64,000 nucleotides of DNA from Acidobacteriota bacterium (GCA_018268955.1 JAFDVO010000005.1:1-64000); one strand, 5' to 3'; positions 34,154 to 45,374 are shown, numbered from the stretch's first letter. Program-made: numbers and translations. The notes: a model not told the origin generated them from the letters alone.

Positions 34154-35194
34154 TCACGGAAGGGATGTGATCGGCTGCTGGGGAACCCGGACGAAATTGA
34201 CCCATTCGCGGCCGACCAGCTGGTTCGGCAACCAGCCGGCAGCGATCATGTCCCTGGGGGGATCGCTCTTGGGAGTGAAGACCGCGGAAGCAGCCTGCCA
34301 GTTGAGCGCGCCCCACGTGTCCGTCGTGCTCTGGCAGCCAGGCGGCCCCAGGGTGGTTCCCTGCTGCTCGGGGCAGGTGTTGATGCGGCTCGTGACTTTC
34401 TGCACGAACGTGTACACGCCGGACGACCTATCGAATGGCCGCACGGCCACCTGCTCGAGCCAGCTGATGACCACCCCCTTCGCGTTGATCGCACAGCAGT
34501 GCGGCACGTTGTTCTGGGGGACGAACGCCCACGGGGCGCCCTGCTCGAAGTGGCGGAAGAAGTAGTCGTACGGACGTTGCGTGCCGGAGACCGGGTCGCT
34601 GCCACCGGCAATGATCAGCTGTGGAATCGAGGCGGCCCGTGACGAGAGCCGGACGGTGTCGATGCCGAGCGGATCGGCGTGACCCGGCGCAGCCGTGACG
34701 ACTGCGCGCACGCGGTCGGGTGCGAATTCGGGGAAGCGAGCCGCCAGCACGCCGGTCCCGGAGAAGCCGGTAAGGATCAGGCCGGCTTTCGACAGCTCCG
34801 GGTGCTTCGACGCCTGCGCGAGCTGATCGATTGCGGCCAGGAGCATGCGGCCGAGCCCCTTCGATGGATCGACGTCGATGTCACCGTCGTTCGACTTCGA
34901 GCGGCAATGGAAGGCGAGCATCAGCGCGAGGTCGTTCCTGCGCGCGAAGGCCTGGACGTCGGGATCGCCGTAATAACGCAGCATGTCGCGTCCGCGGTCG
35001 AAGATCACCCACACGCCCTTGATAGGGCGCTCCGGGTCCACGAGCGTCAGCTCATACCCACACGGCGCCGCGACATCCTCATCCGGCGCCGGCGCGACGG
35101 TCGTCTGCAGCGCGATGCCGGGCGCGGCGGCCACATGCGACGCGAGCAGGAGCAGGACGACGAACACAGGCAACGTGAACCGGGCGACTCCCAT
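34154..35194 (-). CDS. Exported alpha/beta-hydrolase-like protein
   Basis: 346 aa. A signal peptide (about 1-24, VFVVLLLLASHVAAAP) is followed by a domain with ILTGFSGTG near 150, which fits the GxSxG nucleophile elbow of alpha/beta hydrolases, and LIIAGGSDPVSGT, a typical strand before the acid residue. HCCAINAKGV later could supply the His. Substrate unknown. It is transcribed in the same direction as gltX downstream, with about a 100-bp gap. Confidence 0.68.
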   Translation of the reverse strand: MGVARFTLPVFVVLLLLASHVAAAPGIALQTTVAPAPDEDVAAPCGYELTLVDPERPIKGVWVIFDRGRDMLRYYGDPDVQAFARRNDLALMLAFHCRSKSNDGDIDVDPSKGLGRMLLAAIDQLAQASKHPELSKAGLILTGFSGTGVLAARFPEFAPDRVRAVVTAAPGHADPLGIDTVRLSSRAASIPQLIIAGGSDPVSGTQRPYDYFFRHFEQGAPWAFVPQNNVPHCCAINAKGVVISWLEQVAVRPFDRSSGVYTFVQKVTSRINTCPEQQGTTLGPPGCQSTTDTWGALNWQAASAVFTPKSDPPRDMIAAGWLPNQLVGREWVNFVRVPQQPITSLP

Positions 35195-35247
35195 GCGGGC
35201 AGTGTAGTCGAGACGACTCGAAGGTCATGTAGCGTTTTTGTCACCGC

Positions 35248-36402
35248 TCACGCTGCCGTCGCCTGCCTGAACCAGCGGGCAAAGAGCACGTCGGTCGAGG
35301 AGTGGGCCAGCACGGAGACGGTCACCGCCAGGGCGAGCAGATCGAAGATCCGGTCGGCCTGTTCCGCGCCCGACCTGAGGATCAACAGCCCGAAGAAGAT
35401 CGACGCAAAGCCCTTCGGCCCGAACCACGCGGCCGTCAGCCACTCCTGGCGAGGCAGTTCGCTGCCGAACAGGGCCAGTCCGATCGCAACCGGCCGGGCG
35501 AGGAGGATGACCAGGAACGCGAACACGTAGTTGGCGGCCGGGCCGCGCAGCAGCTCGGGTGGCAGCAGGGCTCCGAAGATCAGCAGGGCCGCAAGCTTCA
35601 GGGTCTCGCTCACCGGCTCCCCGACCGGTGCGAACGTCTCGCGCGCGCGCGGCACCAGGTGCGCCAGGGTGACCGCGGCGACGAAAGCGCTGACGAACTC
35701 GTTCATGTGCGTGAGCTTGGACAGGGAAAAGACGATCAGTGCCACGGCCACGACGCCGAGCGGCGCGTACTGGTGTGTCACCGCGATGAACGGCAATCGC
35801 ACGAGGCGCACGGCCAGCCAGGCGACGACGACTCCCAGCACGACGCCGCCTGCGACCTCGGCAACCGCCTGCGCCGGGGTCGCGCGGGCTGCCCCGTGCA
35901 TCGAGAGCAGGCCGAGCACGATGGGCAACGCCAGCCCGTCGTTGAGTCCGCTTTCGACGTTCAGCAGCCGCCGCAGTCGCACCGGCACGTGTTCTGCGCC
36001 GATCAGCGCCGAGGCGAACACAGGGTCGGTCGGGCTGAGGGCGGCGCCGACCAGCAGCGATGGCCACCAAGCCAGCCCTGCAATGGCGTGCGCGAGTACC
36101 GCCGTCACGGCGAGCGTAACGGGCAGGCCGAGGATGAGCGCCCGTCCGGGCAGATGCCAGGTCTGCCGCAGTTCGTCGGTCCGGACGCGCAGGCCGTCAT
36201 TGATGAGGATGCTGAAGAGCGCGAGTTCCGCGAATGTCGACAGCATGTGCGCATCACCGCTGAAGCCTGGCACACCAGCGCGGGCCGCCCCGAAGCCGAC
36301 CGCCAGGAAGAGCACGGAGGTGGAGAGCACGCTACGTTCGGCTAACGCTGACAGAACCACGGCCAGCAACAGCGTCAGGGCAAAAACCAGGAGCAGTGTC
36401 AC
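35248..36402 (-). CDS. Cation/proton antiporter (CPA1/NhaP type)
   Basis: 384 aa with about 11-12 hydrophobic segments from residue 1 on. Family signatures include DGLRVRTDELRQTWHLPGRA, GAALSPTDPVFASALIG and NVESGLNDGLALPIVLGLL, the last two holding the conserved acidic residues of the ion path, and AWFGPKGFASIFFGLLI. It exchanges Na+ or K+ for protons at the inner membrane. No regulatory C-terminal domain is attached. Confidence 0.9.
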   Translation of the reverse strand: MTLLLVFALTLLLAVVLSALAERSVLSTSVLFLAVGFGAARAGVPGFSGDAHMLSTFAELALFSILINDGLRVRTDELRQTWHLPGRALILGLPVTLAVTAVLAHAIAGLAWWPSLLVGAALSPTDPVFASALIGAEHVPVRLRRLLNVESGLNDGLALPIVLGLLSMHGAARATPAQAVAEVAGGVVLGVVVAWLAVRLVRLPFIAVTHQYAPLGVVAVALIVFSLSKLTHMNEFVSAFVAAVTLAHLVPRARETFAPVGEPVSETLKLAALLIFGALLPPELLRGPAANYVFAFLVILLARPVAIGLALFGSELPRQEWLTAAWFGPKGFASIFFGLLILRSGAEQADRIFDLLALAVTVSVLAHSSTDVLFARWFRQATAA

Positions 36403-36629
36403 CCTCGCGGATGCTGCAACGCCGGTTCCGGCGTCGCCGTCGGTGGCACAGCCGAGCGGCAGCCTGTCCTAGAATGCGTGACACGCTCGCGGGCTCTTCG
36501 TTGATCTCGGCCGTCGCACTCACGTCCACGCCAGCAGCCTCGCGCGAGGCGCTGTTTGCGCTGGCGACCGGGTGGGTCCTCGAGCTCGAAACCGCTCTGC
36601 GAAGGACGTCGGACATAGAGGGAGGAGCC

Positions 36630-37307
36630 ATGGGGAAGGTTCGCGCGCGCACGGTCGTCTACACGGCCTCGCTCATCACGGTCGGTGCGCTCGTCGTCAG
36701 CTGTTCGTCGCCGAAGCGCGATGCGAGCTCGACGCCGGTCGCCCCTGCCCAGGAGTTGTGGGGGGACATGAAGCCGGTGGTCTCGGTGAAGGAGCTGATG
36801 CGCGACATGATCGACCCGATTGCCGACAACATCTTCGACGCGGTCAGCACGGTGGTGACCCAAGAGGGGGTAATCGAGACGGCGCCGAAGACCGACGAGG
36901 ACTGGGAGAAGATCCGGATCGGCGCGACCACCCTGGCCGAAGGCGCATACCTGCTCAAGGTGCCCCGCCCGTTTGCCCCACCCGGCGACGTCAACGACAG
37001 CGTTGGTCCTGAGGCGACGGAGCTATCGCCCGACGAGATCCTCGCCAAGATCAAGAAGGACCCGGTCGAGTGGAATGCGAGGATCGAGGCACTCCGCAAC
37101 GTCGGCCTTCAGGTCCTCGACATCGTCAAGAACCGGCGCACGAGCGAGCTGTGGGACGCGAGCGACAACCTCGACACCGCGTGCGAGGCGTGCCACCGGA
37201 GCTATTGGTACCCGAAGGAGACGCCGGAGTTCTACCACCGCCTCGATCGGCGGCTCGAGGAGCATGAGCGGAAGCTGTCGGCGGCCGGCAAGGACCACAA
37301 GCGATGA
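36630..37307 (+). CDS. c-type cytochrome lipoprotein
   Basis: 225 aa from the ATG at 36630 (GGAGGA upstream); a longer ORF from 36396 lacks a ribosome site. The N-terminus is a lipoprotein signal (ITVGALVVSC, Cys 25). A single heme-binding CEACH occurs near the C-terminus (185-189) in a helical domain, the arrangement seen in class II, cytochrome c'-like proteins. It would be anchored to a membrane facing the periplasm; redox partner unknown. Confidence 0.8.
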   Translation: MGKVRARTVVYTASLITVGALVVSCSSPKRDASSTPVAPAQELWGDMKPVVSVKELMRDMIDPIADNIFDAVSTVVTQEGVIETAPKTDEDWEKIRIGATTLAEGAYLLKVPRPFAPPGDVNDSVGPEATELSPDEILAKIKKDPVEWNARIEALRNVGLQVLDIVKNRRTSELWDASDNLDTACEACHRSYWYPKETPEFYHRLDRRLEEHERKLSAAGKDHKR

Positions 37308-37805
37308 TTGAGACGACCGGGTCGGAGAATCGTCCGGTGCCGAGACAGCACACGAGCCGGCCCGCACCATACCCGACGTAGAACGGGCCGAACGCGAAGT
37401 CGCGCCTGCCCTCGGGCAGAAACGCTGGGCATCAACCTCGGGCAGGCTGTCCGGCACGGCGTAGCCCACTTCCCAGAGCAGCAACCCGACCCTGGCCCAC
37501 CAGCAGCCACCCAGAACACGAGTGGTGAGAAGCGAGCCGCCGCCAGGACGCCCGCGACGACTCCAACGCCAACCGATCGAACGCGCGACCCGGCAACAGC
37601 CTCGCGACGATGGCGAAGACCGTGGGCGGCGCGCAACAAGGCAGGGAGTCCCCGCTCGATCGATCGCCCGGCATCGCGGACCTCAAGGAAGCGACGTCTC
37701 CTGCGCTCGCCACATGTGGGCCAGCCGATTGACGGGGCGATCGGCCAACGCTATGCTCGGATTTCGTAATCCCGATACGTATACGGCATACGAGAACGCA
37801 CCGCG
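37308..37805. other. Long intergenic region before the efflux operon
   Basis: 498 bp with no convincing gene on either strand. Close to the tolC-like start, CGTAT at 37778 and ATACG at 37788 form a 5-5-5 dyad, overlapping the palindrome ATACGTAT (37775-37782). This is a plausible operator for the efflux operon, perhaps for the PadR regulator encoded downstream; the link is inference. Confidence 0.4.
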
Positions 37806-39236
37806 ATGAGAGAATCCTGGCACCTTCGCGTCCGGCTCAGCGTCGTTCCGCTGCTCGTCCTCGCGTGCAGCGCGACCACTGCTGGCGCTCAGCCGTCCCC
37901 CGGACCCACCTCGGTCACGCTCGAGTCGGCACTGCAGTACGCGGTCGACCACTATCCGTCGGTCGCCGCGGCGATCGAGCAGGTGAATGCCTCATCCGCC
38001 GAGGTACGGGTGGCGCGGTCGGCGTACCTGCCGCGGCTGGATGCCGTGTGGCAGAGCAACCGGGCGACGGCAAACAACGTCTTCGGCCAGTTGCTGCCGC
38101 AGTCCGTCATTCCCGCGATGTCGGGGCCGGTGCTGCCGTCCGCAAGCGCGTCGAGCGTGTGGGGCTCGGCTGCCGGCGCGTTGCTGTCGTGGGAGGCGAT
38201 CGACTTCGGCCTCCGGGCAGCCGCCGTGCGGGAGGCCGAAGCAGGTGAGGCGCGCGCCCGGTCGGAGCAGACCGTGACGCGCCTCAGCGTCCAGGCGGCT
38301 GTCGGATCGGCCTTTCTCTCGGTCCTCGGTGCCGATCAGTCGGCGCTGGCCGCGAACGCCGACGTTGCCCGGCGCGATGTGCTGTCCCGCGCGGTACACA
38401 CACTCGCCGAGAATCAGCTCCGGCCCGGCGCCGACGTGTCGCGCGCGGACGCCGAGCGGGCAGCCGCCCAGACACGGGCGATTCAGGCCAGGCAGGCCGC
38501 AACCGTGGCGCGGACGGTGCTGGCTCGCACGCTCGGGCTGGATACGGCGGCGGTGCAGGTCGAACCCGCGCGCCTCCTGCAATCAGTGCCCGTGACCGCC
38601 TTGGCGCCGACACGGCAGGCGTCCACGACGCACCCGCTGGTGCAGGCGAGCCAGGCCAACGTCGATGTCCTTCGCGCCCGCGAGTCTGTGCTGCAGCACA
38701 CCGATCGCCCGAAGCTGCTCCTCCAATCCGCCCTATTCGCCCGTGGGACCGGTGCGAATCCGGAGGGACGGTTCGACTCGGGTGTCGGTGGTCTCGGCTT
38801 GGAGCGCGCCAACTGGGCGGCCGGCGTGCAGATGGTCTTTCCGAACCTGTTCGACTCCGCGAGCCTGCGGGCACGTCGGTCGGCGGCAGGCGCATTGAGC
38901 CGGGCCGCGCAGTCCCGTCAGAAGGAGACCGTGCTGGCCGTGTCGGCCGAACAGCGGGCCGCCGCTGCGGCGGTCGAGGCCGCGTTGGCCATCGTGCAGA
39001 ACACACCCATCCAGGTTGCGGCGGCTCGGCAGGCCGAAGCCCAGGCCCGCGCACGCTACGACGCCGGACTGGCGAGCATTGTCGAAGTGGCCGAGGCCCA
39101 GAACCTGCTGGCCGGCGCCGAGTATCAGGACGCGATGGCCCGCGTCGACGTCTGGCGCGCGCTGCTGGCCGACGCCGTCGCTCGCGGCGACCTTGCCCCC
39201 TTCATCGATCGCGTGCGGACAGCAGGAGTGCCCTGA
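37806..39236 (+). CDS. TolC-family outer-membrane efflux protein
   Basis: 476 aa. A signal peptide (1-28, ending near TAGAQ) precedes two outer-membrane efflux repeats: TLESALQYAVDHYPSVAAAI at about 38, and the second half with ARARYDAGLASIVEVAEAQN near 415. Long amphipathic helices fit the periplasmic tunnel. It is the exit duct of the tripartite pump encoded by the next two genes, which follow within 4 bp and by overlap. Confidence 0.92.
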   Translation: MRESWHLRVRLSVVPLLVLACSATTAGAQPSPGPTSVTLESALQYAVDHYPSVAAAIEQVNASSAEVRVARSAYLPRLDAVWQSNRATANNVFGQLLPQSVIPAMSGPVLPSASASSVWGSAAGALLSWEAIDFGLRAAAVREAEAGEARARSEQTVTRLSVQAAVGSAFLSVLGADQSALAANADVARRDVLSRAVHTLAENQLRPGADVSRADAERAAAQTRAIQARQAATVARTVLARTLGLDTAAVQVEPARLLQSVPVTALAPTRQASTTHPLVQASQANVDVLRARESVLQHTDRPKLLLQSALFARGTGANPEGRFDSGVGGLGLERANWAAGVQMVFPNLFDSASLRARRSAAGALSRAAQSRQKETVLAVSAEQRAAAAAVEAALAIVQNTPIQVAAARQAEAQARARYDAGLASIVEVAEAQNLLAGAEYQDAMARVDVWRALLADAVARGDLAPFIDRVRTAGVP

Positions 39237-39239
39237 GTC

Positions 39240-42200
39240 ATGTGGTTGATTCGCGCCGCGCTGCGGCGTCCGATTACGGTGGTGGTGGCGGCGGTGGCGG
39301 TGGCCCTCGCGGCCATGTTCGCCGTGACGCGGATGCGCGCCGATATCTTCCCCGACCTCGACCTGCCGGTCATCTACGTCGCGCAGCCGTACGGCGGGAT
39401 GAGCCCCGCGCAGATGGAGGGGTACATCACGTATTACTACGAGTACCACTTCCTCTACATCAACGGCATCGAGAGCGTCGAGTCCAAGTCCATCCAGAAC
39501 ACGGCGCTGCTGAAGCTGACGTTCCACCCGGGCACGGACATGTCCGAGGCGCTCTCGCAGACGATCGGCTACGTCAACCGGGCGCGCGCGTTCATGCCGC
39601 CCGGGACGGTTGGCCCGTTCGTCATGCGCTTCGACGCGGGCACCGTCCCCGTCGGCTACCTGGTGTTCCGCAGCGACACGCGGAGCCTGGGCGAAATCCA
39701 GGACCTCGCCCTCAACCGGGTCCGTCCACAGTTCGCGACGCTGCCGGGCCTGACCTCGCCCCCACCCTTTGGCGGCAGCCAGCGCACCATTGTGATCCGT
39801 GTCGATCCAGACAAGCTGCGCGGCTACGGCATGGCCCCGGACGAAGTGATCCGGGCGGTCACGACGGGCAACGTGATCATGCCCTCCGGCAGCGTCAATA
39901 TCGGCGACGAGAACCGTATCTCGCCGATCAACTCGGTCGTGGGCACCATCAACGACCTGCTCGACCTGCCGATTCGAATCGGATCGGGCACACCGGTCTC
40001 CATCCGGGACGTCGCGTCGGTCAGCGACAGCACGGATATCCCGAGCGCCTATGCCCTGGTGAACGGGCGCCGTGCGGTGTACATCCCGGTCACCAAACGT
40101 CCGAACGCGTCGACGCTGACGGTGGTCAGGGAAGTCAAGGCCAACCTCGGACGATTCCAGGCGCTGGTGCCGGACGACATCAAGGTCACGTACGAACTCG
40201 ACCAGTCGACCAACGTGTCGGGGGCGCTCGAGTCGGTGCTGCGCGAAGCGCTGCTGGGCGCCCTGCTCACCGGCTTGATGGTTCTGGTCTTCCTGCGGGA
40301 CTGGCGGAGTTCGGCCATTGTCGTCGTGACCATTCCATTCGCCCTGCTCTCCGCCGTCGTCGCCATGTGGGGCGCGGGCCAGACGATCAACATCATGACG
40401 CTCGGCGGTCTCGCGCTGGCCGTCGGCATCCTCGTCGACGAAGCAACGGTGGCCATCGAGAACATCCACACCCACCTGCAACGTGGCACGCCGATGGCCC
40501 GCGCGGTGCTCGATGCGAGCGGCGAGGTGGTCGTGCCGCGGTTGCTGGCCATGCTCTCGGTCGTGGCGGTGTTCGTGCCTTCGTTCTTCATGACCGGCGT
40601 GTCGCGCTCGCTGTTCGTGCCGCTCTCTCTGGCGGTCGGCTTCTCGATGATCGCGTCGTTCCTGCTCTCGAGCTCACTCGTCCCCGTGCTCTCGGTCTGG
40701 TGGCTCAGGCAGCATCCGACGGCGCCTGGCACCCCTGCGGTGACAGAGGACTGGGTCGACCGTCTTCGCACGCGCCTCGCCAACCTGCTGCGTCGTCTGG
40801 CACCCGCGCGCGGGTTGCTCGTCCTCGGCTATCTCGCCGTCGCCGTGCTGGTCGTCGCCGGCATCGGCACGTCGCTCGGCCGCGAGATCTTCCCGTCGAG
40901 TGGCGGCAACGCGTTTCAGCTGCGATTCAGGGCGCCGGCCGGCACCAAGTTCGAGACGACCGAAACGCTCGCGCGCGACGTGCTGGGTGTGATTGCTGAG
41001 GAAGCGGGACCCGGCAACGTCGACATCACGCTCGGCTACGTCGGTGTGCAACCCTCGTCGTATCCGATCAACACCATCTTCCTGTGGACCGGCGGCTCAC
41101 ACGAGGGTGTGCTGCAGGTGGCGCTGCGCCGCGGCACCGGGGTGTCGCTCGAGAGGTTCGAGGAGCGTCTTCGCCAGCGTTTCCACGAGCAGTTCCCGGA
41201 TGCCCAGTTCTCCTTTGAGCCCGGGGATATCGTGAGCCGGATCATGAACTTCGGCGCGCCGACACCGGTGGAGGTCGCCGTGATGGGACCCGATTTTGCC
41301 GCCACCAGGACGTTCGCCGCCAAGGTGCGTGGCGAACTCGCGTCGATCGGGGCGTTGCGGGACCTGCAGTACGGCCAGACGCTCGACTACCCGGCGATCC
41401 AGGTCAACGTCAATCGCCAGATGGCCGGTCAGCTTGGCGTCACGGTCGACCAGGTGGGCCGCTCCTTCGCCGCTGCCACGTCGTCGAGCCGCTTCGTGGC
41501 GCCCAACTACTGGGCGGATCCGCGGACCGGCATTGCCTTTCAGGTCCAGGTGCAGGTACCACAACCCCGTATGACGTCCATCGAGGATCTCCGGGTCGTG
41601 CCGGTGACGTCTGGCGGGTCGGCGAAGCCGCTGCTCGGCGACGTCGCCACCATCAACAACGCGACCATCGTCGGCGAGTACGACCGCGTGAACGGCCAGC
41701 GGATGGTGACGCTCACGGGCAACGTCGTTGGCGCCGACCTCGGTCGTGCGTTTGCCGAGGTGAACGCCGCCATTCAGCGCGCTGGCGAGCCGCCGCGTGG
41801 TGCCACGGTCACGGTTCGCGGCCAGATCGCGGCGATGCAGGACACGTTCACGAACATTTCCGTCGGTCTTGGGGTGGCGGTCGTCGTGATCTTCCTGCTG
41901 CTGGCGGCGAACTTCCAGTCGGTCCGGCTGGCGTTCGTCGTCGTGTCGACCGTGCCGGCCGTCCTCGCCGGGGTCGTGCTGATGCTGTGGCTGACCGGCA
42001 CCACCCTGAACGTGCAGTCGTTCATGGGGGCCATCATGGCCATTGGCGTCGCGGTCGCGAACGCGATTCTGCTGGTCACCTTCGCTGAACAGGCGCGAAC
42101 CGAAGGAACGACGGCGCTCGAGATCGGAATCGAGGCGGCACGCGCGCGCATGCGTCCGGTCCTGATGACGAGTGCCGCGATGATCGCCGGGATGGTCCCC

Positions 42201-42401
42201 ATGGCGCTTGCGCTCGGTGACGGAGCGGAAGCGACGGCGCCGCTCGGACGTGCGGTGATTGGCGGATTGGCCGCCGCCACGGTTGCCACGTTGGTCGTGC
42301 TGCCGTCCATCTACTCCCTCGTTCAGCGCTCCGCCCGTTCTGTGTCGCCGTCTCTGGACCCGGACGACCCGCAGAGCGTGTTCTCACATCCAAGGTCCTG
42401 A
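39240..42401 (+). CDS. RND-family efflux transporter
   Basis: 1053 aa with the RND layout: a transmembrane helix at 10-30, a large periplasmic loop, helices 2-6, a second loop, helices 7-12. Motifs include [37 protein letters not shown] in helix 4 (with the acidic residues of the proton relay) and [20 protein letters not shown] in helix 10. It drives proton-coupled export from periplasm or membrane. Substrate is unclear; it is closer to HAE1-type than to metal pumps by motif, but this is not decisive. Confidence 0.93.
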   Translation: MWLIRAALRRPITVVVAAVAVALAAMFAVTRMRADIFPDLDLPVIYVAQPYGGMSPAQMEGYITYYYEYHFLYINGIESVESKSIQNTALLKLTFHPGTDMSEALSQTIGYVNRARAFMPPGTVGPFVMRFDAGTVPVGYLVFRSDTRSLGEIQDLALNRVRPQFATLPGLTSPPPFGGSQRTIVIRVDPDKLRGYGMAPDEVIRAVTTGNVIMPSGSVNIGDENRISPINSVVGTINDLLDLPIRIGSGTPVSIRDVASVSDSTDIPSAYALVNGRRAVYIPVTKRPNASTLTVVREVKANLGRFQALVPDDIKVTYELDQSTNVSGALESVLREALLGALLTGLMVLVFLRDWRSSAIVVVTIPFALLSAVVAMWGAGQTINIMTLGGLALAVGILVDEATVAIENIHTHLQRGTPMARAVLDASGEVVVPRLLAMLSVVAVFVPSFFMTGVSRSLFVPLSLAVGFSMIASFLLSSSLVPVLSVWWLRQHPTAPGTPAVTEDWVDRLRTRLANLLRRLAPARGLLVLGYLAVAVLVVAGIGTSLGREIFPSSGGNAFQLRFRAPAGTKFETTETLARDVLGVIAEEAGPGNVDITLGYVGVQPSSYPINTIFLWTGGSHEGVLQVALRRGTGVSLERFEERLRQRFHEQFPDAQFSFEPGDIVSRIMNFGAPTPVEVAVMGPDFAATRTFAAKVRGELASIGALRDLQYGQTLDYPAIQVNVNRQMAGQLGVTVDQVGRSFAAATSSSRFVAPNYWADPRTGIAFQVQVQVPQPRMTSIEDLRVVPVTSGGSAKPLLGDVATINNATIVGEYDRVNGQRMVTLTGNVVGADLGRAFAEVNAAIQRAGEPPRGATVTVRGQIAAMQDTFTNISVGLGVAVVVIFLLLAANFQSVRLAFVVVSTVPAVLAGVVLMLWLTGTTLNVQSFMGAIMAIGVAVANAILLVTFAEQARTEGTTALEIGIEAARARMRPVLMTSAAMIAGMVPMALALGDGAEATAPLGRAVIGGLAAATVATLVVLPSIYSLVQRSARSVSPSLDPDDPQSVFSHPRS

Positions 42402-43585
42402 TGCCCATGTTCAAGCGCATGAGTCCACGAACGTTCGCTGCCCTGCTCGGCGTTGCAATGACGGCCGTGGGCTGCAGTCGCACGCCCGGGAAGGCGGCGG
42501 TGCCAGCGGCGTCGTCCGGGGCGCCGGCTGGCCCGGCGGCGCTTGACGTCGTCACGGTCGTGGAGCAACCGCTCGACGTCAAGCTGTCGTTGCCCGCGGA
42601 GTTGCAGGCGTTCCAGAGCGTTGCCCTCTACGCCCGCGTGACCGGCTTCGTGAAGACGGTCAGTGTCGATCGTGGGTCGAAGGTGCGCGCGGGCGAACTG
42701 CTGCTCACCCTGGACGCACCAGAACTCGCCGCGCAGCGGGCGGAAGCAGAGTCGAAGGCGCAGGCGGCACAGGCGCAGGTCGCAGCCGTGCAGGCAAAGG
42801 CCGATGCGGATCGCAGCACCTTCGACCGGCTGAAGGCCGCGTCTGCCACACCGGGCGTCGTCGCGGGTAATGACCTCGTGCTGGCACAGAAGGCGGCCGA
42901 GTCGAGCCAGCATCAGCTCGCCTCTGCGCAACAGGCGGTCGAAGCCGCGAGGCAGGCGGTGTCGGCTGTTCGCGACATGGAAGCGTACCTGCGGGTCACG
43001 GCGCCCTTCTCGGGCGTGATTACCGAGCGCAACGTCCACCCGGGAGCGCTGGTCGGACCTGGCAATGCTGGTGCCGCGAATCCGATGCTGCGGATCGTCG
43101 AGAACCGCCGCCTGAGGCTCGTCGTCCCGGTTCCCGAGGCCTACACGAACGACATCCGTGAGGGCGCGGAGGTCCCGTTCACCGTCGCTGCCTTCCCCGG
43201 CAGAACCTTCACCGGCCGGGTCGCGCGGATCGCAGAGGCGGTCGACACCAGCACACGCACGATGGCGGTCGAACTCGACGTGACCAACGACAACAGCGAA
43301 CTGTCGCCCGGTACGTTCTGCCAGGTGCAGTGGGCGGTCCGCCGGCGCGGTCCATCGCTCTTTGTCCCGAGTGCGAGTGTCGCCGCAACCACCGACCGCA
43401 CGTTCGTCATCCGGGTCCGCGACGGCAAGACCGAATGGATCGACGTCAGGACGGGACTGACGTCGGGTCCGCTCGTCGAGGTATTCGGTGACCTGCGCGC
43501 GGGTGATCAGGTCGCCGGTCGAGGTACTGATGAAGTGCGTCCAGGTACGGTTGTCCGTGTGCGCGAGGCAAAGCCGAGCGCGTAG
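42401..43585 (+). CDS. Periplasmic adaptor (membrane fusion) lipoprotein
   Basis: 394 aa. The start overlaps the RND stop by one base (TGATG). A lipobox TAVGC near residue 24 anchors it. The two halves of the lipoyl motif (GFVKTVSVDRGSKVRAGELL and YLRVTAPFSGVITERNVHPG) flank a coiled-coil hairpin (about 105-195) with Ala/Gln-rich helices. Beta-barrel and membrane-proximal domains follow. It links the RND pump to the TolC duct. The gene order TolC, RND, adaptor differs from the common adaptor-first order. Confidence 0.93.
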   Translation: MPMFKRMSPRTFAALLGVAMTAVGCSRTPGKAAVPAASSGAPAGPAALDVVTVVEQPLDVKLSLPAELQAFQSVALYARVTGFVKTVSVDRGSKVRAGELLLTLDAPELAAQRAEAESKAQAAQAQVAAVQAKADADRSTFDRLKAASATPGVVAGNDLVLAQKAAESSQHQLASAQQAVEAARQAVSAVRDMEAYLRVTAPFSGVITERNVHPGALVGPGNAGAANPMLRIVENRRLRLVVPVPEAYTNDIREGAEVPFTVAAFPGRTFTGRVARIAEAVDTSTRTMAVELDVTNDNSELSPGTFCQVQWAVRRRGPSLFVPSASVAATTDRTFVIRVRDGKTEWIDVRTGLTSGPLVEVFGDLRAGDQVAGRGTDEVRPGTVVRVREAKPSA

Positions 43586-43839
43586 CAATCGCACCGGCCG
43601 GATCCGTTGGGGCGGTCGCGCCCTTAAGCATCGGTGACGCCAGCGCCGCCGCGGTGCCGGCCGGGGGGCAATGCTGCCGTTGGGCCAACGGGTGCTCGCC
43701 GCTCGTGAATATAATCCGCCGAACAACGCCGCGAGGAGCGGCGGTGGTGGTTGCGGGGGCCCGAAACGAACGTCGCAGGCGCGATGATCGGGCGGCCGTC
43801 GGAAGGACTGGTGCAGTGAGGGAGGGCGGGAAGCGTCAG

Positions 43840-44271
43840 ATGCGTGCGAATCGGACCAGCACGGTCCCTCGTGGGGAAGCGGTGAGCGCACGGCCGGCGA
43901 CGGCCCCTCGGCGCATGAGCGATCCCTTCGTCAGGGAATTCCTGCTGACGTTCTGGAAGATTCACATACTGCACCACGCGGAAGAAGAACGCGGCGTGTA
44001 CGGCATGTGGATGATCGAAGAGCTGAGCCACCACGGCTACCGATTGAGCCCCGGCACCCTGTATCCAATCCTGGCCCGGATGGCACATCGCGGGTGGATC
44101 AAGGCGGTTGAACCGAGGAGTTCCCGCGACGCGCGCGTCTATCGCATCACGCCAGCGGGCGCCGAAGTGCTCGACAGGCTTCGCCGCGCCCTCGCCGAGT
44201 TGGACGGTGAAGTCGGTCGGCGCCCGGCCGAGGCGAGGCCAGCCAGAACGGGCCGGTCATCCAGACGTTGA
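43840..44271 (+). CDS. PadR-family transcriptional regulator
   Basis: 143 aa from the ATG at 43840; an ATG at 43915 is also possible and would remove a disordered N-terminus. The winged helix is typical of PadR: FLLTFWKIHILHHAEEERGV, IEELSHHGYRLSPGTLYPIL, MAHRGWIKAVEPR, YRITPAGAEVLD. The C-terminal dimerisation helix is short. PadR proteins often repress neighbouring efflux genes, and this one lies 254 bp after the adaptor gene, so it may control the RND operon. The intervening gap shows no gene. Confidence 0.85.
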   Translation: MRANRTSTVPRGEAVSARPATAPRRMSDPFVREFLLTFWKIHILHHAEEERGVYGMWMIEELSHHGYRLSPGTLYPILARMAHRGWIKAVEPRSSRDARVYRITPAGAEVLDRLRRALAELDGEVGRRPAEARPARTGRSSRR

Positions 44272-44374
44272 TTCGGCGGACGGTGGGCGACGGCCGCAGT
44301 GGTCGCCGCCTGAGGCCCGCCTGCGCGGCGACCTCGCCAACCTTCAGACCGGTGTGCGATGCCACGACCATGTG

Positions 44375-45256
44375 CTAGCTGCAGCAGGTCGGCCCGCAGC
44401 ACGACTTCGCCTCGGACGTCGGCTTGATCGCGGGCTTCGTGGCGCGCACGAACGCGCTGGCAAACTTGCCCTCGACGAGCGGCGCCATCGCGTCGACGTC
44501 AAAACCGCTGTCGGTCAGGAATTCCCGCGCATCGTTCACGTCGTAGCTGCGCCACGGCTCGATACCTACGCCTTCGAAACCGGCTGCCTGGAGCCTGGCC
44601 GCGAAGTCCTTCTCTTCAAGCGCGCCGGCGATGCAGCCGACCCACAACTCCATGCTGCGGCGGACCTCCGCCGGCACCTCGCCGCGCACGACGACGTCGG
44701 ACACGGCGAAGCGCCCGCCTGGCTTCAGCACGCGGAACGCTTCGCGCAGTACCGTATCCTTGTCGGCCGACAGGTTGATGACGCAGTTGGAGATGATGAC
44801 GTCGATCGAGTTGTCCGGAAGCGGAATGGACTCGATGGTCCCCTTGAGGAACTCGACGTTGGTGACTCCGGCGCGCTGCTGGTTCTCGCGCGCCAGCGCC
44901 AGCATCTCGTCCGTCATGTCCAGGCCATAGGCCTTGCCGGTCGGGCCCACGCGAGTGGCCGACAGGAGGACGTCGATGCCGCCACCGGACCCAAGGTCCA
45001 GGACCACCTGTCCCGGCTCGAGCTGCGCCACCGCCGTCGGGTTGCCGCAGCCGAGCGAGGCGAGCACCGCCTGCTCCGGGAGCGCCGCCGTCTGCTCCGC
45101 GGAGTAGAGTCCGCTAGTAATCGGATCGGCGGCGGTGCCGCAGCACGCGCTCGACCCGCTGCCACAGCAACCCGCTCCACCCTTGCGCACCGACGCGGCG
45201 ATCGCGCCGTACTTCTCCTGCACCGCGGAGATCACCGACTCCTGACTCTCAGCCAT
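44375..45256 (-). CDS. arsM: Arsenite S-adenosylmethionine methyltransferase
   Basis: 293 aa. SAM-binding motif [10 protein letters not shown] at 86-95. The three conserved As(III)-binding cysteines are present at 70 (SLGCGNP), 158 (SNCVINL) and 208 (VGCIAGAL). Extra Cys pairs near 30, 38 and at the C-terminus (CCGPTCCS) could deliver metal. It methylates arsenite to methylated, partly volatile species. It is divergent from arsR, sharing a 118-bp promoter region. Confidence 0.95.
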   Translation of the reverse strand: MAESQESVISAVQEKYGAIAASVRKGGAGCCGSGSSACCGTAADPITSGLYSAEQTAALPEQAVLASLGCGNPTAVAQLEPGQVVLDLGSGGGIDVLLSATRVGPTGKAYGLDMTDEMLALARENQQRAGVTNVEFLKGTIESIPLPDNSIDVIISNCVINLSADKDTVLREAFRVLKPGGRFAVSDVVVRGEVPAEVRRSMELWVGCIAGALEEKDFAARLQAAGFEGVGIEPWRSYDVNDAREFLTDSGFDVDAMAPLVEGKFASAFVRATKPAIKPTSEAKSCCGPTCCS

Positions 45257-45332
45257 CGTTCCCTCCCGTGCGCCATGTCGACGCGATTGTTACCTGCTTG
45301 TTGCATCCGTGCCGCACTCGGACGTGCGAACA

Positions 45333-45361
45333 TGTCGACTGTATATGGGCCGTGCTATATT
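45333..45361. promoter_or_regulatory. Divergent arsM/arsR promoter-operator region
   Basis: For arsR, TATATT at 45356-45361 with TGTCGA at 45333-45338 gives a 17-nt spacer. For arsM, TATACA is read on the minus strand at 45340-45345. The two -10 boxes lie within the same 22 bp, so one ArsR dimer bound here could silence both directions. Confidence 0.5.
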
Positions 45362-45374
45362 TGTCAACGCGAAT

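Noticed and set aside
42323-43891. A 522-codon minus-strand frame opposite the adaptor gene.
   Set aside because: Low-complexity Arg/Pro-rich shadow of the adaptor coding sequence.
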